This document shows positions 10,986 to 22,190 of a stretch of DNA of 64,000 bases, one piece after another. Position numbers and translations under genes: made by a program. Numbering within the stretch: the first letter of the stretch is position 1; every line of letters starts with the position of its first letter. The DNA is from Diphasiastrum complanatum (lineage: Eukaryota > Streptophyta > Lycopodiopsida > Lycopodiales > Lycopodiaceae): assembly GCA_029204225.1 (NCBI GenBank), contig CM055115.1:9980665-10044664 (forward strand), written 5' to 3'. The notes below the pieces were generated by a model. That model saw only the letters and a program-made list of their open reading frames with translations. It was not told the DNA's origin and did no database searches.

Positions 10986-11417
10986 TGTGACATTGCGACT
11001 TTATAATGCACCGTTCTGGAATAAACAAAAGAAATAACAACCTGGTCTCTAGAAGCTAGCAAGAATAGCAAATAGCAATATCTTGCCATCCCTTTTTACA
11101 ATGAAAAATTGATGTTGGAAACTGAAATCATTTAACGAAGAAATGCATTTTTCTTCGAAAGACAAACCTTGTACAAAACTTCTAAAATAAATTGATATTC
11201 AGTAACAACTCATTTATTTGTCACTTGGCTCTTTTGTGATTACATCAATTTAATTTGAGCATTTTTGAATAATAATTTTGAGCATCCTTCATACCAGACA
11301 TCGATATGTGGTATCGTTCTCAGGTATCATATATTGCCAATGATACGACAAGTTGATACCGCGTAATAATAAAAAAAGACTTTATGTAATAATAGAGTCA
11401 TTTGTAGATGACACGAC
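10986..11417. other. Shared spacer between truncated LTR and satellite
   Basis: Non-coding sequence repeated in the composites at 22190-22683 and 27365-27872. It includes diverged pieces of the satellite motif from about 11300 (CATCGATATGTGGTATCG, GATACGACAAGTTGATACC). No independent feature is seen. Confidence 0.5.
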
Positions 11418-11790
11418 AAATCGATACCAAGTATTTGCCGTATCAAATTGAAAAATGATATGAGACATCGATACCGAGAAATCAATATCGGATATCGATT
11501 TGCCATATCAAATTGACAAATGATATGAGAGATCCATACTGGGCATCACTTTCTCATATCATTTTTCAATTTGATAAGGCAGATCGATACATGGTATCGA
11601 TTTCACGTATCAAACTGACATATGATACTAGAGATCGATACTTGGTATTGATATCTAGTATCATTTGTAAATTTGATACTATAGATCGATATCTGATATC
11701 GATTTTCCGTATCATTTGTCAGCTTGATATGGCAAATCGATACCAGGTATCGATCTGTAGTATCAAATTGACAAATTTTAGTGACAAACT
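11418..11790. repeat. 51-bp palindromic tandem repeat, array 1
   Basis: AGATCGATA-type motifs begin at 11479, 11530, 11581, 11632, 11683 and 11734, exactly 51 bp apart; an irregular unit lies at 11418-11465. Each unit has a palindrome of the type ATCGATACCnGGTATCGAT plus a second inverted motif, TATCA(n)TGATA. Because 51 is a multiple of three, the array is open as a 17-residue repeat (for example DTRDRYLVLISSIICKF) in 11513-11896. Confidence 0.92.
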
Positions 11791-11938
11791 AAAGAAAAAA
11801 TATTGTTTTTTAGATGCACATTTTGACAATTTTTTGTCTACTTTCTCTTTATTTTTAGCAAAATTGGTTCGCATGCATATTCTATATTGCAAATAGCCGA
11901 CTTAAAAGAGAGTTTTATGACTATTTGGTAACTTTCTC

Positions 11939-12391
11939 ATGTTTATCCTTACTGTAATAGCAAACTCACACAAAAGATCAAATCTAAAGTCTAGGAGAGA
12001 TTTGTTACTCCTAAGGCGACACATAAGAAGCGGAGGACTGGTCATCCCGGAGGTGAGGGTGACTCACCCGCAAAAGTCTCCACTGTTTGTGATAATCCAC
12101 AGCCAAAAAAAAATTGTTGTAGTGAAATTTTCTGAAAAGATCAGTTATCATTCATACGAGGCATATCAGTGGGCTATCATCACAAAAGGTGATAAACTAT
12201 GCTTGGTCATGTCCAGAAATAAAGGTATAGCTCCATTTAGTAAACTGAAAATGCTTGGTCAAATACGTGATAATTACTATGATGAGGATGACGATTCCAA
12301 GATATTGTTCAAGATTGAGAACAAAGGCTCATTCAAGGAGCTTTTCTTTTTTGAAATCAATTGTAGTGTCGAGAATTGCCTCCCTATATAA
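11939..12391 (+). CDS. Repeated non-retroviral ORF, copy A (possibly BAH-like)
   Basis: 150 codons. Blocks in order: LLLRRHIRSGGLV, KFSEKISYHSYEAYQWAII, KGDKLCLVM, KMLGQIRDNYYDEDDDSKI, ENKGSFKELFFFEINCSVEN. Copies at 23257-23646 and 28440-28835 are about 90% identical by eye and keep the frame, which is unusual among the dead retrotransposons here. A GDxxxLV strand, an acidic turn and an ELFF strand resemble a BAH domain of the DNMT/CMT type, but key aromatic positions are not certain. It follows the 51-bp satellite and precedes Gypsy-A pol, with about 200 bp between. It is not gag or protease by any motif I can see. Identity uncertain; the repeat relationship is clear. Confidence 0.5.
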   Translation: MFILTVIANSHKRSNLKSRRDLLLLRRHIRSGGLVIPEVRVTHPQKSPLFVIIHSQKKIVVVKFSEKISYHSYEAYQWAIITKGDKLCLVMSRNKGIAPFSKLKMLGQIRDNYYDEDDDSKILFKIENKGSFKELFFFEINCSVENCLPI

Positions 12392-12599
12392 CAATCGCCA
12401 CATGAAGATCTTCAAGAATCCTGTCACATGCAAACCAACATGACACATGTGGAGCATAAACCACCCAACCAACATGAAGAAGCCAGTCAATACCCTAACC
12501 ACTTCACCCCCCAAGCCACAGTTACTGAATACAAGAGAGGAGAGAAAACTGGCAAACTTGCACGGTTGCATCCTACTCAGATTTATAGGGAAGAATTGA

Positions 12600-13545
12600 T
12601 AAAGATTAATCTACGATAAACTACGAGGCATATCAAAGGAAAGCTATCAGCACACCATTGATGTCACCATCGATGCACAACCTGTACTCCAGCAATGATA
12701 TAGGATGAATCCAAAACATGCAGAACGAGTTAGAGCTGAAATTGAGAAACTTGTAAAAGTTGGTTTTATATACACTATTCACTACATGTCGTGGGTGAGT
12801 CCTATTGTGATTGTTCCAAAGAAAAACAGTAATTTACGAGTTTGTTTAGATTACCGTAAGCTCAATTCATTTACGATAAAGAATCATTTTCCATTGTCGT
12901 TAACAGAGCAAATCTTGGATGAGGTCGTGGGACATAAGCTATATAGTTTTCTTGTGGATGTAGTGGATATAACCAAATACAGATTGCTAAGAAAGACAGG
13001 GAGAAAACAACGTTTATTACGGAATTGGGTGCATATGCTTACAAGGTAATGCCATTCGGGATGAAGTATTAGCCAGGAGCCTTTCAAAAAGTGATGACAA
13101 AGGCATTTTATGACTATCTAGATAGATTTTTGAAATTTTTCCTGGATGATTTTTGTTTGTACGGTGATGTGGATGATCATCTAGCATACTTGGAAAAGTG
13201 TTTTCAGAGATGCTATGAATTTGGCATTTGTTTGAATCCATATAAATGCACTTTTTGTGTGCGACGCAGAGTGCTGCTAGGATAGATCATCTCAAAAGAA
13301 GGTCTGTCAATTGATCCGGCAAAAATAGAGGTCATCAAGAACATGCAGGTTCCAAAGACAGCGAAAGAGATGCAGACTTTCTTAGGCATGACGAGCAACC
13401 ATTGCCGATATATTTATGCATATGCAGAAAGGACTTACATTCTATATGAAGTTCTGAAGATGGGAGTATTATACAAAATCACTATTCGGTGGTATAAGGC
13501 ATTTCGGGATTTAATCGATGCCTTGGTGAATGCCCCAATTTTGCG
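12600..13545 (+). pseudogene. Gypsy-A copy 2 reverse transcriptase
   Basis: From VTIDAQPVLQQ (stop) YRMNPKHAERVRAEIEKL through YMSWVSPIVIVPKKN, LRVCLDYRKLNSFTIKNHFP, a frameshift near 13010, AYKVMPFG, FLKFFLDDFCLYGD (catalytic FxDD at about 13135-13160) and CLNPYKCTF to SIDPAKIEVIKNMQVPKTAKEM. Gypsy/Ty3 signature order is clear. Stops lie at 12696-12698 (TGA, consistent with CGA to TGA), at about 13069 and at 13283-13285. Gag and protease are missing; the region upstream holds the repeated ORF instead. Confidence 0.92.
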
Positions 13546-13960
13546 GCCACCAGATTGGAGCAAGTCATTTCATGTTCATGCAGATGCATCTCAAACGGTG
13601 GTGGGCTGTGTGATCACCCAGTCTGTTATGCAAGTAAGATGATCACACCTCTGGAAAAGAACTATTCAACTACGGGGAGAGAGGCGCTAAGTTTGATTTT
13701 TGCTCTTCGCAAGTTTCCACATTTTCAGTTGGATAATAGATTTGTCATCTACATGGATCATTAACCTTTACTATATTTTCATAAACTAGCAATTGTTGGT
13801 AGGATTGCAAGATGGATGATTCTATTTCAGAAGTTTGAATTTGATATTCGGATCTGACCAGACAGAGTACATACGAGTGTAGATCAATTGTCTCACATTG
13901 AGACGAGGGATACCGAGGAGGGCACTGATGAAATGCCAAATGCTTAGTTGTTTAGCTCGG
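13343..13960 (+). pseudogene. Gypsy-A copy 2 connection domain and RNase H
   Basis: TKEMQTFLGM-like connection, then APILRPPDWSKSFHVHADAS (first Asp of RNase H), a frameshift near 13630, YSTTGREALSLIFALRKF (Glu region) and VIYMDH with a TAA where copy 1 reads CAG. Nearly identical to copy 1 at 6359-6703. The weakened Glu block (TGREA rather than TEREA) and frameshifts show the element is dead. Confidence 0.9.
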
Positions 13961-14059
13961 AGACATTATATGAGTCCTGGTATGGTGATTTATATGATTT
14001 TTTAACGCATGGAACATTTCTGGGACGTTCTAAGAAATCTCAACGGTGCCAATTGATTT

Positions 14060-15319
14060 GGTGATCCCGTGACTTTCAAGTAATTGAAGGTCAGCTATAT
14101 AAACACGGTCATGATCAAGTGTTAAGACGATGTGTCCAGTTGCAAGATATACAGGCTATTATTGATGAAGCTCATTCGGGGATTCCGGGTGGACACTTCC
14201 CCACCGAAATAACCATGTGTAAGATTTTGCAGGCAGGGCCAAGGCTGTGAAAAGATACTACGACATTCTATCATAGTTGCGATGTTTGTCGACGACAAGG
14301 GCGGCCAGTTCCCATGATGGATTATCCATTGGTACCACTATAGCCAATAGAGCCGTTTCAGCGATGGGGGTTGGATTTTATTGGTAAAATTAACTCGAGT
14401 TTGGCAAATGGGCACAAATATAGTGACGTAGCAATTGATTACCCTACAAAGCGAAAGCCTTGCAGGACCATACCGCAAAATCCACTGCCAAATTCATATT
14501 TAATAATATTTTAACTCAATTTGGATGTCCATTAGAAATTGTGTCTGATAGAGGTCCACATTTTGTGAATAATAAAGGAGATTGGCATATTTCTTCTGAA
14601 TTAATCCCAAGATGTCAACTTCTTATTATCCACATGGTAATGGACAAGCCGAGGCTACCAATAAAACTTTGAAGGCTATCATAGAAAAACAAGTGTTGGA
14701 AAAAGGAGGTTCATGGCATGAATTTTTACAACCAGCATTATGGGTGTATCGCACAGCCTATAAGATTTCTATCGGATACACACCATTACAATTGGTTTAT
14801 GGCACGTATGCTATTATGCCGTACAAGTTCATCTTGCCAACTCTCCGCATTCAAGGTGCATATAATCTGGGCAACAATGAAGTATTGCGTGAGCGGTTGA
14901 TTCCGTTGGAAAAACCAGAGGAACATCGAGGCTATGGTTACTGGCAGAATTGGCTGACCAAAAAACAACAAGCTCGATGGTTTGACAAGCACATCCATGA
15001 GCGAGAACTAAAGAAAAGAGATTTGGTACTATAGTACTCGGGGAGTATTACAAATACTCTGAAATCCAAGGATCAACATTGGGAGGGATCGGTACCATAC
15101 AAGATTCTAGACATATTTGGTAATAATGTGTTGATTTCTTGGAAGAACCCACCGTGGGTGCCGTTTATTGTAAACAATAGCAAGATAAAGGATTATCACC
15201 CTCATGAAAAAAAGAGGAATATCAATAGAGGGGTAATATATTCCTTATTCGACATTATGAAGGTAGGCATTACATTCCACCAACGTCAGTTGGGAGAATT
15301 GTGGCGAAAGCCTGGATGA
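14060..15319 (+). pseudogene. Gypsy-A copy 2 integrase
   Basis: Zinc-binding end with HSCDVC at 14275, FQRWGLDFIGK, CPLEIVSDRGPHF (second catalytic Asp), TSYYPHGNGQAEATNKTLKA (catalytic Glu region), WHEFLQPALWVYRTAYKIS and GYTPLQLVYG, then a C-terminal region to 15319 ending SLFDIMKVGITFHQRQLGELW. This is the only complete Gypsy-A integrase in the window. Stops or frameshifts at about 14340, 14440, 14580 and 15032. No chromodomain was recognised at this C-terminus. Confidence 0.9.
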
Positions 15320-15364
15320 CGATTTCGTACGGAGACGCATGTGAAAGCAAAACACGTGGAAAAA

Positions 15365-15390
15365 ATATATATATATATATATATATATAA
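15365..15390. repeat. (AT)n microsatellite
   Basis: A run of about 13 AT dinucleotides directly after an A-run, just 3' of the integrase frame of Gypsy-A copy 2. Confidence 0.95.
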
Positions 15391-15577
15391 TTTTGAGATT
15401 AGTTTCTCGGGAATTGCAAGTAAATTCACATCTTTGGGCAGACATATTATGTATCACTGATAGCTAGGTAATGGTAGTCAAGTTCACAATTTGTGATGAT
15501 GACTTGGAGTATATAAATTTGATATGGGTTCATTTTAGAGGATCACTAGATAGTTGGACTATGAATAAAATCCTGTT

Positions 15578-16065
15578 ATAGAGATATGGCTGAGAACAGC
15601 ATACAAAGAAGGCCACAACGACGTCAGGAGGATGCTCCAATGGTTGAGACAGAAACATGGGATACCCATGAACTTTCAAGCACTATTACAGCTAAGGCAA
15701 CAACGAATAACTGAAATGGCAAGGCATATGCTTGCAGACCAACAATTGCAACATCAATCGGTGACAATACAAACATTGGAAAGCCAACATGTGGAGAGGC
15801 AATTGGACAAAAGTCAACAGGTGGAGAGGCAGCTGGATGAAAATCAGTTAGGAGGATTCGAGTATTGGAATAGCGATTCCCGGATTCCTGAGATCAAAGT
15901 GTGAAGTAATTAATAAGTACTAGGCTATGGAAAATTTTGTACATCAATTTCGATTATAGTGAAATATGAGAAAATGGTGTATACTTGATTAATCGTGGTG
16001 TGTGTAGGCATATATACATTTGGATTGCTTTATAAAATGAGTAATCATTAACAATTATGTGAGGG
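15578..16065 (+). pseudogene. Gypsy-A copy 2 additional ORF and 3' region
   Basis: Starts AENSIQRRPQRRQEDAP, then after a one-base frame change LLQLRQQRITEMARHMLADQQ and HVERQLDKSQQVERQLDEN, ending at 15904. It is the sister of the frame at 8500-8892 and, without its TAG, shows the duplicated VERQLDxxQ unit intact. The following 150 bp match 8893-9050; homology ends sharply at about 16065, where unrelated sequence begins. Confidence 0.55.
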
Positions 16066-16569
16066 TTTGTCCCAAGTATGAGCCACATTGAACATGTCTA
16101 TAGGTGTCGAAGCCTCCTGACATACATTTTTATAAACCCTGGTTTATTCAAAATTTCACGGCCATAATTTGATGGTTACTCATCCTTTCCAAGGGCATCT
16201 CTTTGATTGATGATGGTTGGAGTGAGAGTAGGAGTTGCTCTATTTAGGGTGTTCTTGGTTATTCATGGGGTAAGACACACTTTGTGAAGGCCATAGACAA
16301 TTCAAAAGGCGAAAAAGTGTAGAGAGGCTTTGTGCGATTTGGACTAAATGTGTAAAATTGGTTGGCCCACAAAACGTCATTCAATTCATTTGGGATGGCG
16401 AGGCATCAAAGAGACGAGCTGGAAGGCTTTTGAAAGAGAGGTATCCTCACATGTGGTTCACACCTTGATGAAACAGAGTAGCATCAACTAGCACACTCTC
16501 ATCCTGGTTAGAAAGTTTCTTACCAACCTCCACAGGTGGAGACATTGGCTTACTATTGCACATCTTGGA
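16066..16569. other. Unassigned spacer
   Basis: No clear coding frame. It breaks the 3' end of Gypsy-A copy 2 on the left, and on the right merges into an antisense Copia reverse transcriptase fragment, of which its last 100 bp may be a diverged part. Confidence 0.4.
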
Positions 16570-16897
16570 ATGTTTCAAAATTTTAGTCACATAATTCATT
16601 TGCAATACCAGCATGTCTATGCCAAATTTTCACTGAAAAAAAAAAATAGTGCATCTAACCAAGGTCAACCATATCAAAGTTGGAGGATACATCCTTTTTT
16701 ATAGCACGAATCAAATCATCATCATTGTCTGTGATTATGAGGTCATCTACTTATAGCACAATCAGTGTGATGCTAGAGTCGCCAACAAAGTAGTAAAGGT
16801 TGAAATCTGAAAAAGTGTGTATCAAACCTCTAGACAAGAGATACTTATCAGAGTGGCTATACCAAGCTTTCCTAAATCCGTACAAGGCCTTCTTCAT
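16570..16897 (-). pseudogene. Copia-D reverse transcriptase fragment (antisense)
   Basis: Read on the minus strand: LMKKALYGFRKAWYSHSDKY, SSITLIVL, a TAA or TAG-type stop, then VDDLIITDNDDDLIRAIKKD and NFDMVDLG. This is the LYGLKQxxRxWY to YVDD region of a Copia reverse transcriptase, with the Tyr of the YVDD box replaced by a stop. A second fragment with the same stop is on the plus strand at 40050-40194. The plus-strand frame at 16800-17126 begins inside it and is chimeric. Confidence 0.8.
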
Positions 16898-18826
16898 CAA
16901 GTGCACTACTTCAGATCAAGCCTACAAGTTGTTCGATCCCATCGAGTCAAATATATTCACTAGCCGGGATGTCATCTTCATAGAAGATCAGTTTCAAGAC
17001 CTCAAAGGAAAGGGCAGTTCGCATGTAGCCAACCTATCAGATTCTCCTGACGCTTTGAATTTTCCAGTTCCACAGGCAACTATTCCCATTGAAGGCCCAA
17101 GCTCTTCTACTTTTGATGAACAATGAATCAACGGCGGGTCAAAAGAAGATGATCTTGCATTTCAGCAACTACAGTATGATGGAAATGATCAACTTCCTCT
17201 GTTACCTAGAAGATTTTCAAGAACAAGCAGACCACCCAACCAGTATATCGACTAGTTTGCAGCCTACCTTGTTTAGGAATCGACGTCTGTCGAAGAGGCA
17301 CTCAGTCAGCCTGATTCCGATATCTGGAAAGAAGCTATGGATAAAGAGTGTTCATCTCTTATCAAGAACCAGACATGGACGATTGTCGAATTGCCTGCTA
17401 GCAGAAATGTAGTTAATTGCAAATGGATTTTCAAAGTCAAGTACAACACAGATGGAAGCATCAACAGAAAAAATGCACGACTTGTTGCCAGAGGATTTTC
17501 TCAGGAATACAACGTCGATTACACTAAAACTTTTAGTCCAATAGTCAAGCATTCTTCTATTCGACTTTTGCTATCATTTGCCACTACAGCAGATTTAGAA
17601 ATACATCAAATTGATGTACAGACAGCATATCTCAATGGAGTTATCGAAGAAGACATTTGCATGGTACAACCCAAAGGTTGTATTATCGAGGGTAAACCCA
17701 ATCATGTGTCAAAACTCCATAAGACACTTTATGGCTTGAAGCAATCTGCTTGAGCATGGTTTCACAGGATCAATACTTTTCTTACTGATCACGGCTATGC
17801 ACCTAGCTCTTCAGATTCAAATGTTTACTTCAAAGCAGTGCAACAATCTTTTATCATTATCACTTTATATGTGGATAATACATTGTTTTTCAACAACAAT
17901 ACCGATCTGATAAAAGAAGCTAAGACAATGCTATCTTTCGAATTCAACATGAGCGATCTAGGCGAAGCTCATTTCTACCTTGGTATACAAATCCACAGAG
18001 ACAGAAAACAGAAGTTGATCTACATCACACAACAGAGGTACTTCTACAACATTTTAGTCAGATATAATATGTTCAATTGCAAAGTAGCTCTCTCGCCAAT
18101 GGAACCAAGACTCAAATTTTCAAAAGACTAGTGTCCTCAAACAATTCACGAGAAGTAGCAGATGTGTGAGTATCCTTACCATTCTTTTATAGGATCTCTT
18201 ATGTATGCCATGATCTGTACTAGGCCAAACATTGTTTTTGCAGTCAACTCTCTCCAGAGTCATGAGATATCTTCAAGCTACTATGAACTTTTGCATTTGT
18301 TATGTCCCAGTCGGCAATGAAAAACTCAATTTCCTCAGTGGTTACACAAATGCGAGTTGGGCAGGAGATGTAGACACTCGTAAATCTACTCCCAGATTTA
18401 CATTCTTCCTCAACAATGGTCCAATTTCCTAGAACAGTCGCAAGTAATCTTCGATAGCTCTATCTTCCACTAAATCAGAGTATATCGCAGCCTCTCAAGC
18501 TACAAAGGAGGCAATTTGGTTGAGAAACTTATTTTCAGATATCGGTCTGAATCAATATGCTCCAATGACATTATTTTGTGATAATCAAAGTGCCATCGCT
18601 TTATCAGCCAACCCTATATTTCATTCCAGGAATAAGCACACTGAACTGAAGTATCATTTTGTCAGAAGCAAAGTTCTCAACAAAGAGGTCAGATTGTAGT
18701 ATTGTAGAATGAAAGATATGACAATTGATATTTTTACCAAAGTATTAAGTTTGGATACACACAGAAGATTATGTGTAGAACTAAGTTTGAAGGTCAAGGC
18801 ATTCAAGGATTCAGATTAAGTCGGAG
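16898..18826 (+). pseudogene. Copia-B pol: linker, reverse transcriptase, RNase H
   Basis: Starts abruptly at about 16898 in the integrase C-terminal part (AYKLFDPIESNIFTSRDVIF). Reverse transcriptase follows: KWIFKVKYNTDGSI, KARLVARGFS-type block, IHQIDVQTAYLNGVIEEDI (first Asp) and KTLYGLKQSA, then a TGA at 17751 (CGA in the usual RAW motif) and TLYVDNTLF, where the usual VDD is VDN: one catalytic Asp is lost. RNase H has SGYTNASWAGDVDTRKST, SSTKSEYIAAS and CDNQSAIALSANP. Stops at about 18129, 18430, 18448 and 18697. The frame ends at the polypurine-like AAGTCGGAG before the LTR. Confidence 0.92.
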
Positions 18827-19025
18827 TGTTGGATTATTCTCCTTCTTACCAATCAACGAATTGGTTTCTACCACAGTGTCGCATTTCATTTTCTCTCACT
18901 TTGGCTTTCTCACCTGTCAAGAAATACATGGAGTTTTACCTTAGTGCCACTTCAGTTTTTCATTTTTGGTGAAGCTGTCGCCTGTCAGGAATCTCGTGTA
19001 AAACCTCCAACTTGCCTAATCTTCT
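18827..19025 (+). repeat. Copia-B 3' LTR, partial
   Basis: Begins TGTTGGATTATTCTCC directly after the polypurine tract. The same start occurs at 42538 (plus) and 63878 (minus). It is cut at about 19025 by antisense Copia-C sequence, so the LTR end is not seen. Confidence 0.8.
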
Positions 19026-19029
19026 CATC

Positions 19030-19590
19030 ATATGTAAGCCTAGGTGAGCTTTGTCTCTACTTTGATGATCTTCTTAGAACTTGACTTGGAGAGGCATGTC
19101 CACAATCACCATCCAAATAACCATCTTCGTCACCATAAAAAATGTCACACTGATCAACATCAACAAAATCAAGCTTATCCACATTCTCCTCTTCAAAGAC
19201 AATGTCCTTTGAAATGTGAACTTTCTTTGACTTAGGAATGTAAACCCTATATGCTTTCTTTACTTAATTACAAATATTCCATTCAAGAATCCAAAAGATG
19301 AGTTGACATATCAAGTAATACCAAAGATCTTTAAATTCTCCAAGCTTGGCTTCTTACCAAAACAAATTTCAAATGAACTCTAACCATCCAAGTCTTCATT
19401 TGAGAACAAAGTTAGCACACATCAAAGCTTCACCCCAAAATGACTTAGGAAGATTTGCATTCACCCTCATGGATTTAGCTCTTTCAAAAAAATTCATCTT
19501 CCTCTCTTCCACACCATGTAGGACCTTTGAGTGTGAAAGCTTTCTCTTGATCCCATGTGCCACACAAACCTCTTTGAACTTTGTTGATTG
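19030..19590 (-). pseudogene. Copia-C integrase C-terminal fragment (antisense)
   Basis: On the minus strand: REDEFFERAKSMRVNANLPK, SFWGEALMCANFVLK, a broken region, then IPKSKKVHISKDIVFEEEN and a very acidic linker (VDQCDIFYGDEDGYLDGDCG). This is the NRTLLERARSMRxxAxLPKxFWxEAV type of Copia integrase end with its linker. Several frameshifts. Not the same copy or family as Copia-B; it may belong with the Copia-D reverse transcriptase fragment. Confidence 0.8.
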
Positions 19591-20006
19591 GTATATGTTG
19601 TACTATACCAACAGGGTTAATATAGATTTTATAGTAAATAATATCGTTCCCACAGAGGACAGCGTTAGAAAGTTATGTTTTTTGGTACAATTATGGCAAG
19701 TGGGTTCCAGTGTTATTCTGGTTGTCGACAGACATTAAAAAGTAACCAGGTAATGTTAATAAATTCAGAACAACAATCTGGTCTCTATCGAATTGAATGA
19801 AGCGCGTTCTAGAGATGAGATGTTATCAGAGTAGTACAACACTACTACACTCTGGCTAATTAAGGTGTCAACAGAGAATCGAGAATTGTTCGATGTATTT
19901 GTGCCTCTGCAGACAATTAATTAATTGTGTTCGTGAACTATTCGTTTCTAGACAAAAGTCCTCAACAACTAAATCCCAACTTAATGGTTAAAGAACACGA
20001 AGAGTT
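19591..20006. other. LTR-like or leader sequence, unassigned
   Basis: Contains the perfect palindrome-like GGTATATGTTGTACTATACC near 19589 and ATCGTTCCCACAGAGGAC near 19640. No coding frame is recognisable. It abuts the truncated end of the Gypsy-B fragment. Confidence 0.35.
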
Positions 20007-21128
20007 TTAGAACACGTTAGCATTGATAGGGTCTTTAGTTTTTTCGGTGCTAAGTCGCCATAGATAATCAGCATTCGTATGATAATTTCCTTGACGAAGC
20101 TCTACTTGATAAGTACATTCCAACAGAAGTAGAACCCATTGAGCAATTTGTCCTGATAAATCTGGTTTATTTACAAGATACTTAAGAGCATAATGGTCCA
20201 CATGAAAAATAAATGCATATCCCAGCAAATAATGCCGACATTTTTTAACAGTGAAAATCATGCCAAGTGCTTCCCTTTCTGTAGCCGAATAATTTTTCTC
20301 TGATGCACTGAGTTGTTGACTCACATAGTAGATGGGATGATCCTTCTTCTGGTCGTACTTCTGGATTAGATAGATGCCAATAGCAAATGCAGAAACATCC
20401 ACATAATTGTGAAATAAAATAGCCCAGTTGGGTGGTCTCAGAATAGGAGCATTGATCAACCTTTGCTTAAGATCTTCGAATGCTTTCTGTTGTTCATTCG
20501 TCCACAAGTATTCCACTTGTTTCTTCAGTAGATGTGTAAGAGAGGCAGCAATAAAACCATGATTTTGAATAAATCTCCTGTAATAGCCAACATGTCCTAA
20601 GAAAGCCCTTAGTTCATGTAAATTGGTTGGTATCTGGAGATTTGTTATAAGCTCGACTTTATCTTTGTCGACTTCTATTCCTCTGTTAGATATTATGTGT
20701 CCAAGCGATATTCCTTCTTTCATACCAAAAAAACATTTCTCTGGATGAAGAGATAAACAAGTATCTCGACACCGTTGCAATGTTAATTTCAGCTTCTGTA
20801 GGTGTGTCTTTATATCACTATATACACAGAAATCATCAATAAATATTTTGAGAAAAGTTCTCAGGAAGGTAGCAAAAATTAACATCATTATTTGCTGAAA
20901 AGTCGTTGGAGCATTACAAAGACCAAAGGGCATTTTGTTCTAGGCATAAGTGCCCCAATCCGTAGTGAATGTGGTCTTTGAACGATCCTTCTTTTGCACT
21001 CCAACTTGATTATATCCAGAAAAGCCGTCACAGAAACTGTTACGCTCTTGACCAGCAACCTGATCTAGGATGGAATCAATGAAAGGCAGAGGATGATGGT
21101 CCGTCCTTGTGACAGCATTGAGTTTGGG
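20007..21128 (-). pseudogene. Gypsy-B reverse transcriptase and RNase H fragment
   Basis: A long open minus-strand frame (308 codons, 20007-20933) with MPFGLCNAPTTFQQIMM, FIDDFCVYSD (FxDD catalytic box), LRAFLGHVGYYRRFIQNHGF, APILRPPNW, a DVSAFAIG RNase H start and SATEREALGMIFTVKK. Upstream to 21128 it continues with the FCDGFSGYNQV and DRSKTTFTTDWGTYA blocks, after a TAG-type stop at about 20940. It lacks the TAA found after RRFI in the other two Gypsy-B copies, so it split from them before that stop arose. It ends at 21128, joined to sense Gypsy-A sequence. Confidence 0.92.
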
Positions 21129-22190
21129 GGCATCATAGATGATTATCAGAATCTCTTACTCAAGCCATTGCGGTATGGATTGACCACCCCCTCACCAAGA
21201 CCAAGGGTTTGGACATCACCACCTATGATGGAGAGATACAAACCAATTACGATCGATGCATAGGGCAGAGGTGAATATGTGATTCATTGTTCAGGAATGC
21301 ATACATCAAGGGAAAGTGAGAGTGAACACAATAGCGAAGACGTCAAAAAGAGGAAGCGACAGCAGAAAGCTAGGAGATGAACTCGGTTTTTCCCGCCGGG
21401 GAATATGTGTTAGGCCTTTTTGGCCATAACAATGGACATTGTAAATATGTGGTTATTAATGTAAGTGTAGGATTGTTGGTTATGTAATTGAAGTTTTATT
21501 TACATAAAGATGTAATTATGTTGTAAGGTCTTGATGTTAGGAGACATCATGGTAGGACATTTATGAAGTTAAAGTTGATAGGTTAGTTAACGTTTAGTCA
21601 TATTCAGGAGGAACCCGAACAGTTCGTAAGTGACCACAAGGTCATCAATTGTGGTTTCCATGCGGTCTCTATGCGAAGCTGAACCGACCACTTGCGGTCA
21701 TTATGAAGGGTTGCGATACTGGATTGCAGTAACCTAACAAAAGTATAAATAGGACATTTGGAGCCAGATTAGGGGCTTTTGGATTTATGTTTAGCCAGTA
21801 GTATGTTCAAAAGACTAAGGGTGAGAATTGACCATTTAAAATATTCAGTACTACAGATTCTATATTGTACTGCAGGCAGCAAGATGAATTTTCTTGCCTA
21901 AAACCTCTTAGCAGTGGCAATGTTGACTTTGTTTGCTGTTTAGTCTGTAATTTTACGTGTTTGGAAATGTTGACTATGTTTGGTAGTTAGTCTAGGAAAC
22001 ACAATTCAGCAGTGTTATTTCCTTGTATCTAACTTTCTTTTTGATGGTTAGTTCTGGGTTCTATAATAGCGATGTTCTGTTAATTGGTTGTTCAGTACTA
22101 TTGCAATGGACTACAATATATGAATGCACTAATTACCTTTAAGGGGGTTGTTCATAGTTTATTAAGGGTTTTGTTGCCATAATTTGCTTG
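21129..22190 (+). repeat. Gypsy-A 3' end plus truncated LTR, composite copy B
   Basis: Matches 9928-10985 including the basic SESESEHN-type tail of the 3' ORF. The LTR begins TGTTAGGAGACATC at 21535 and breaks at the same place as copy A. The left border joins antisense Gypsy-B reverse transcriptase, with GGCATCATAGATG at 21129 onward as the first shared bases. Confidence 0.8.

Noticed and set aside
11418-11790. CRISPR-like array
   Set aside because: The 51-bp units are contiguous and palindromic without unique spacers, and the setting is a plant nuclear genome.
16800-17126. Single 108-codon gene
   Set aside because: Its first third is the reverse strand of a Copia-D reverse transcriptase and only the rest is Copia-B, so it is a chimeric frame across a junction at about 16898.
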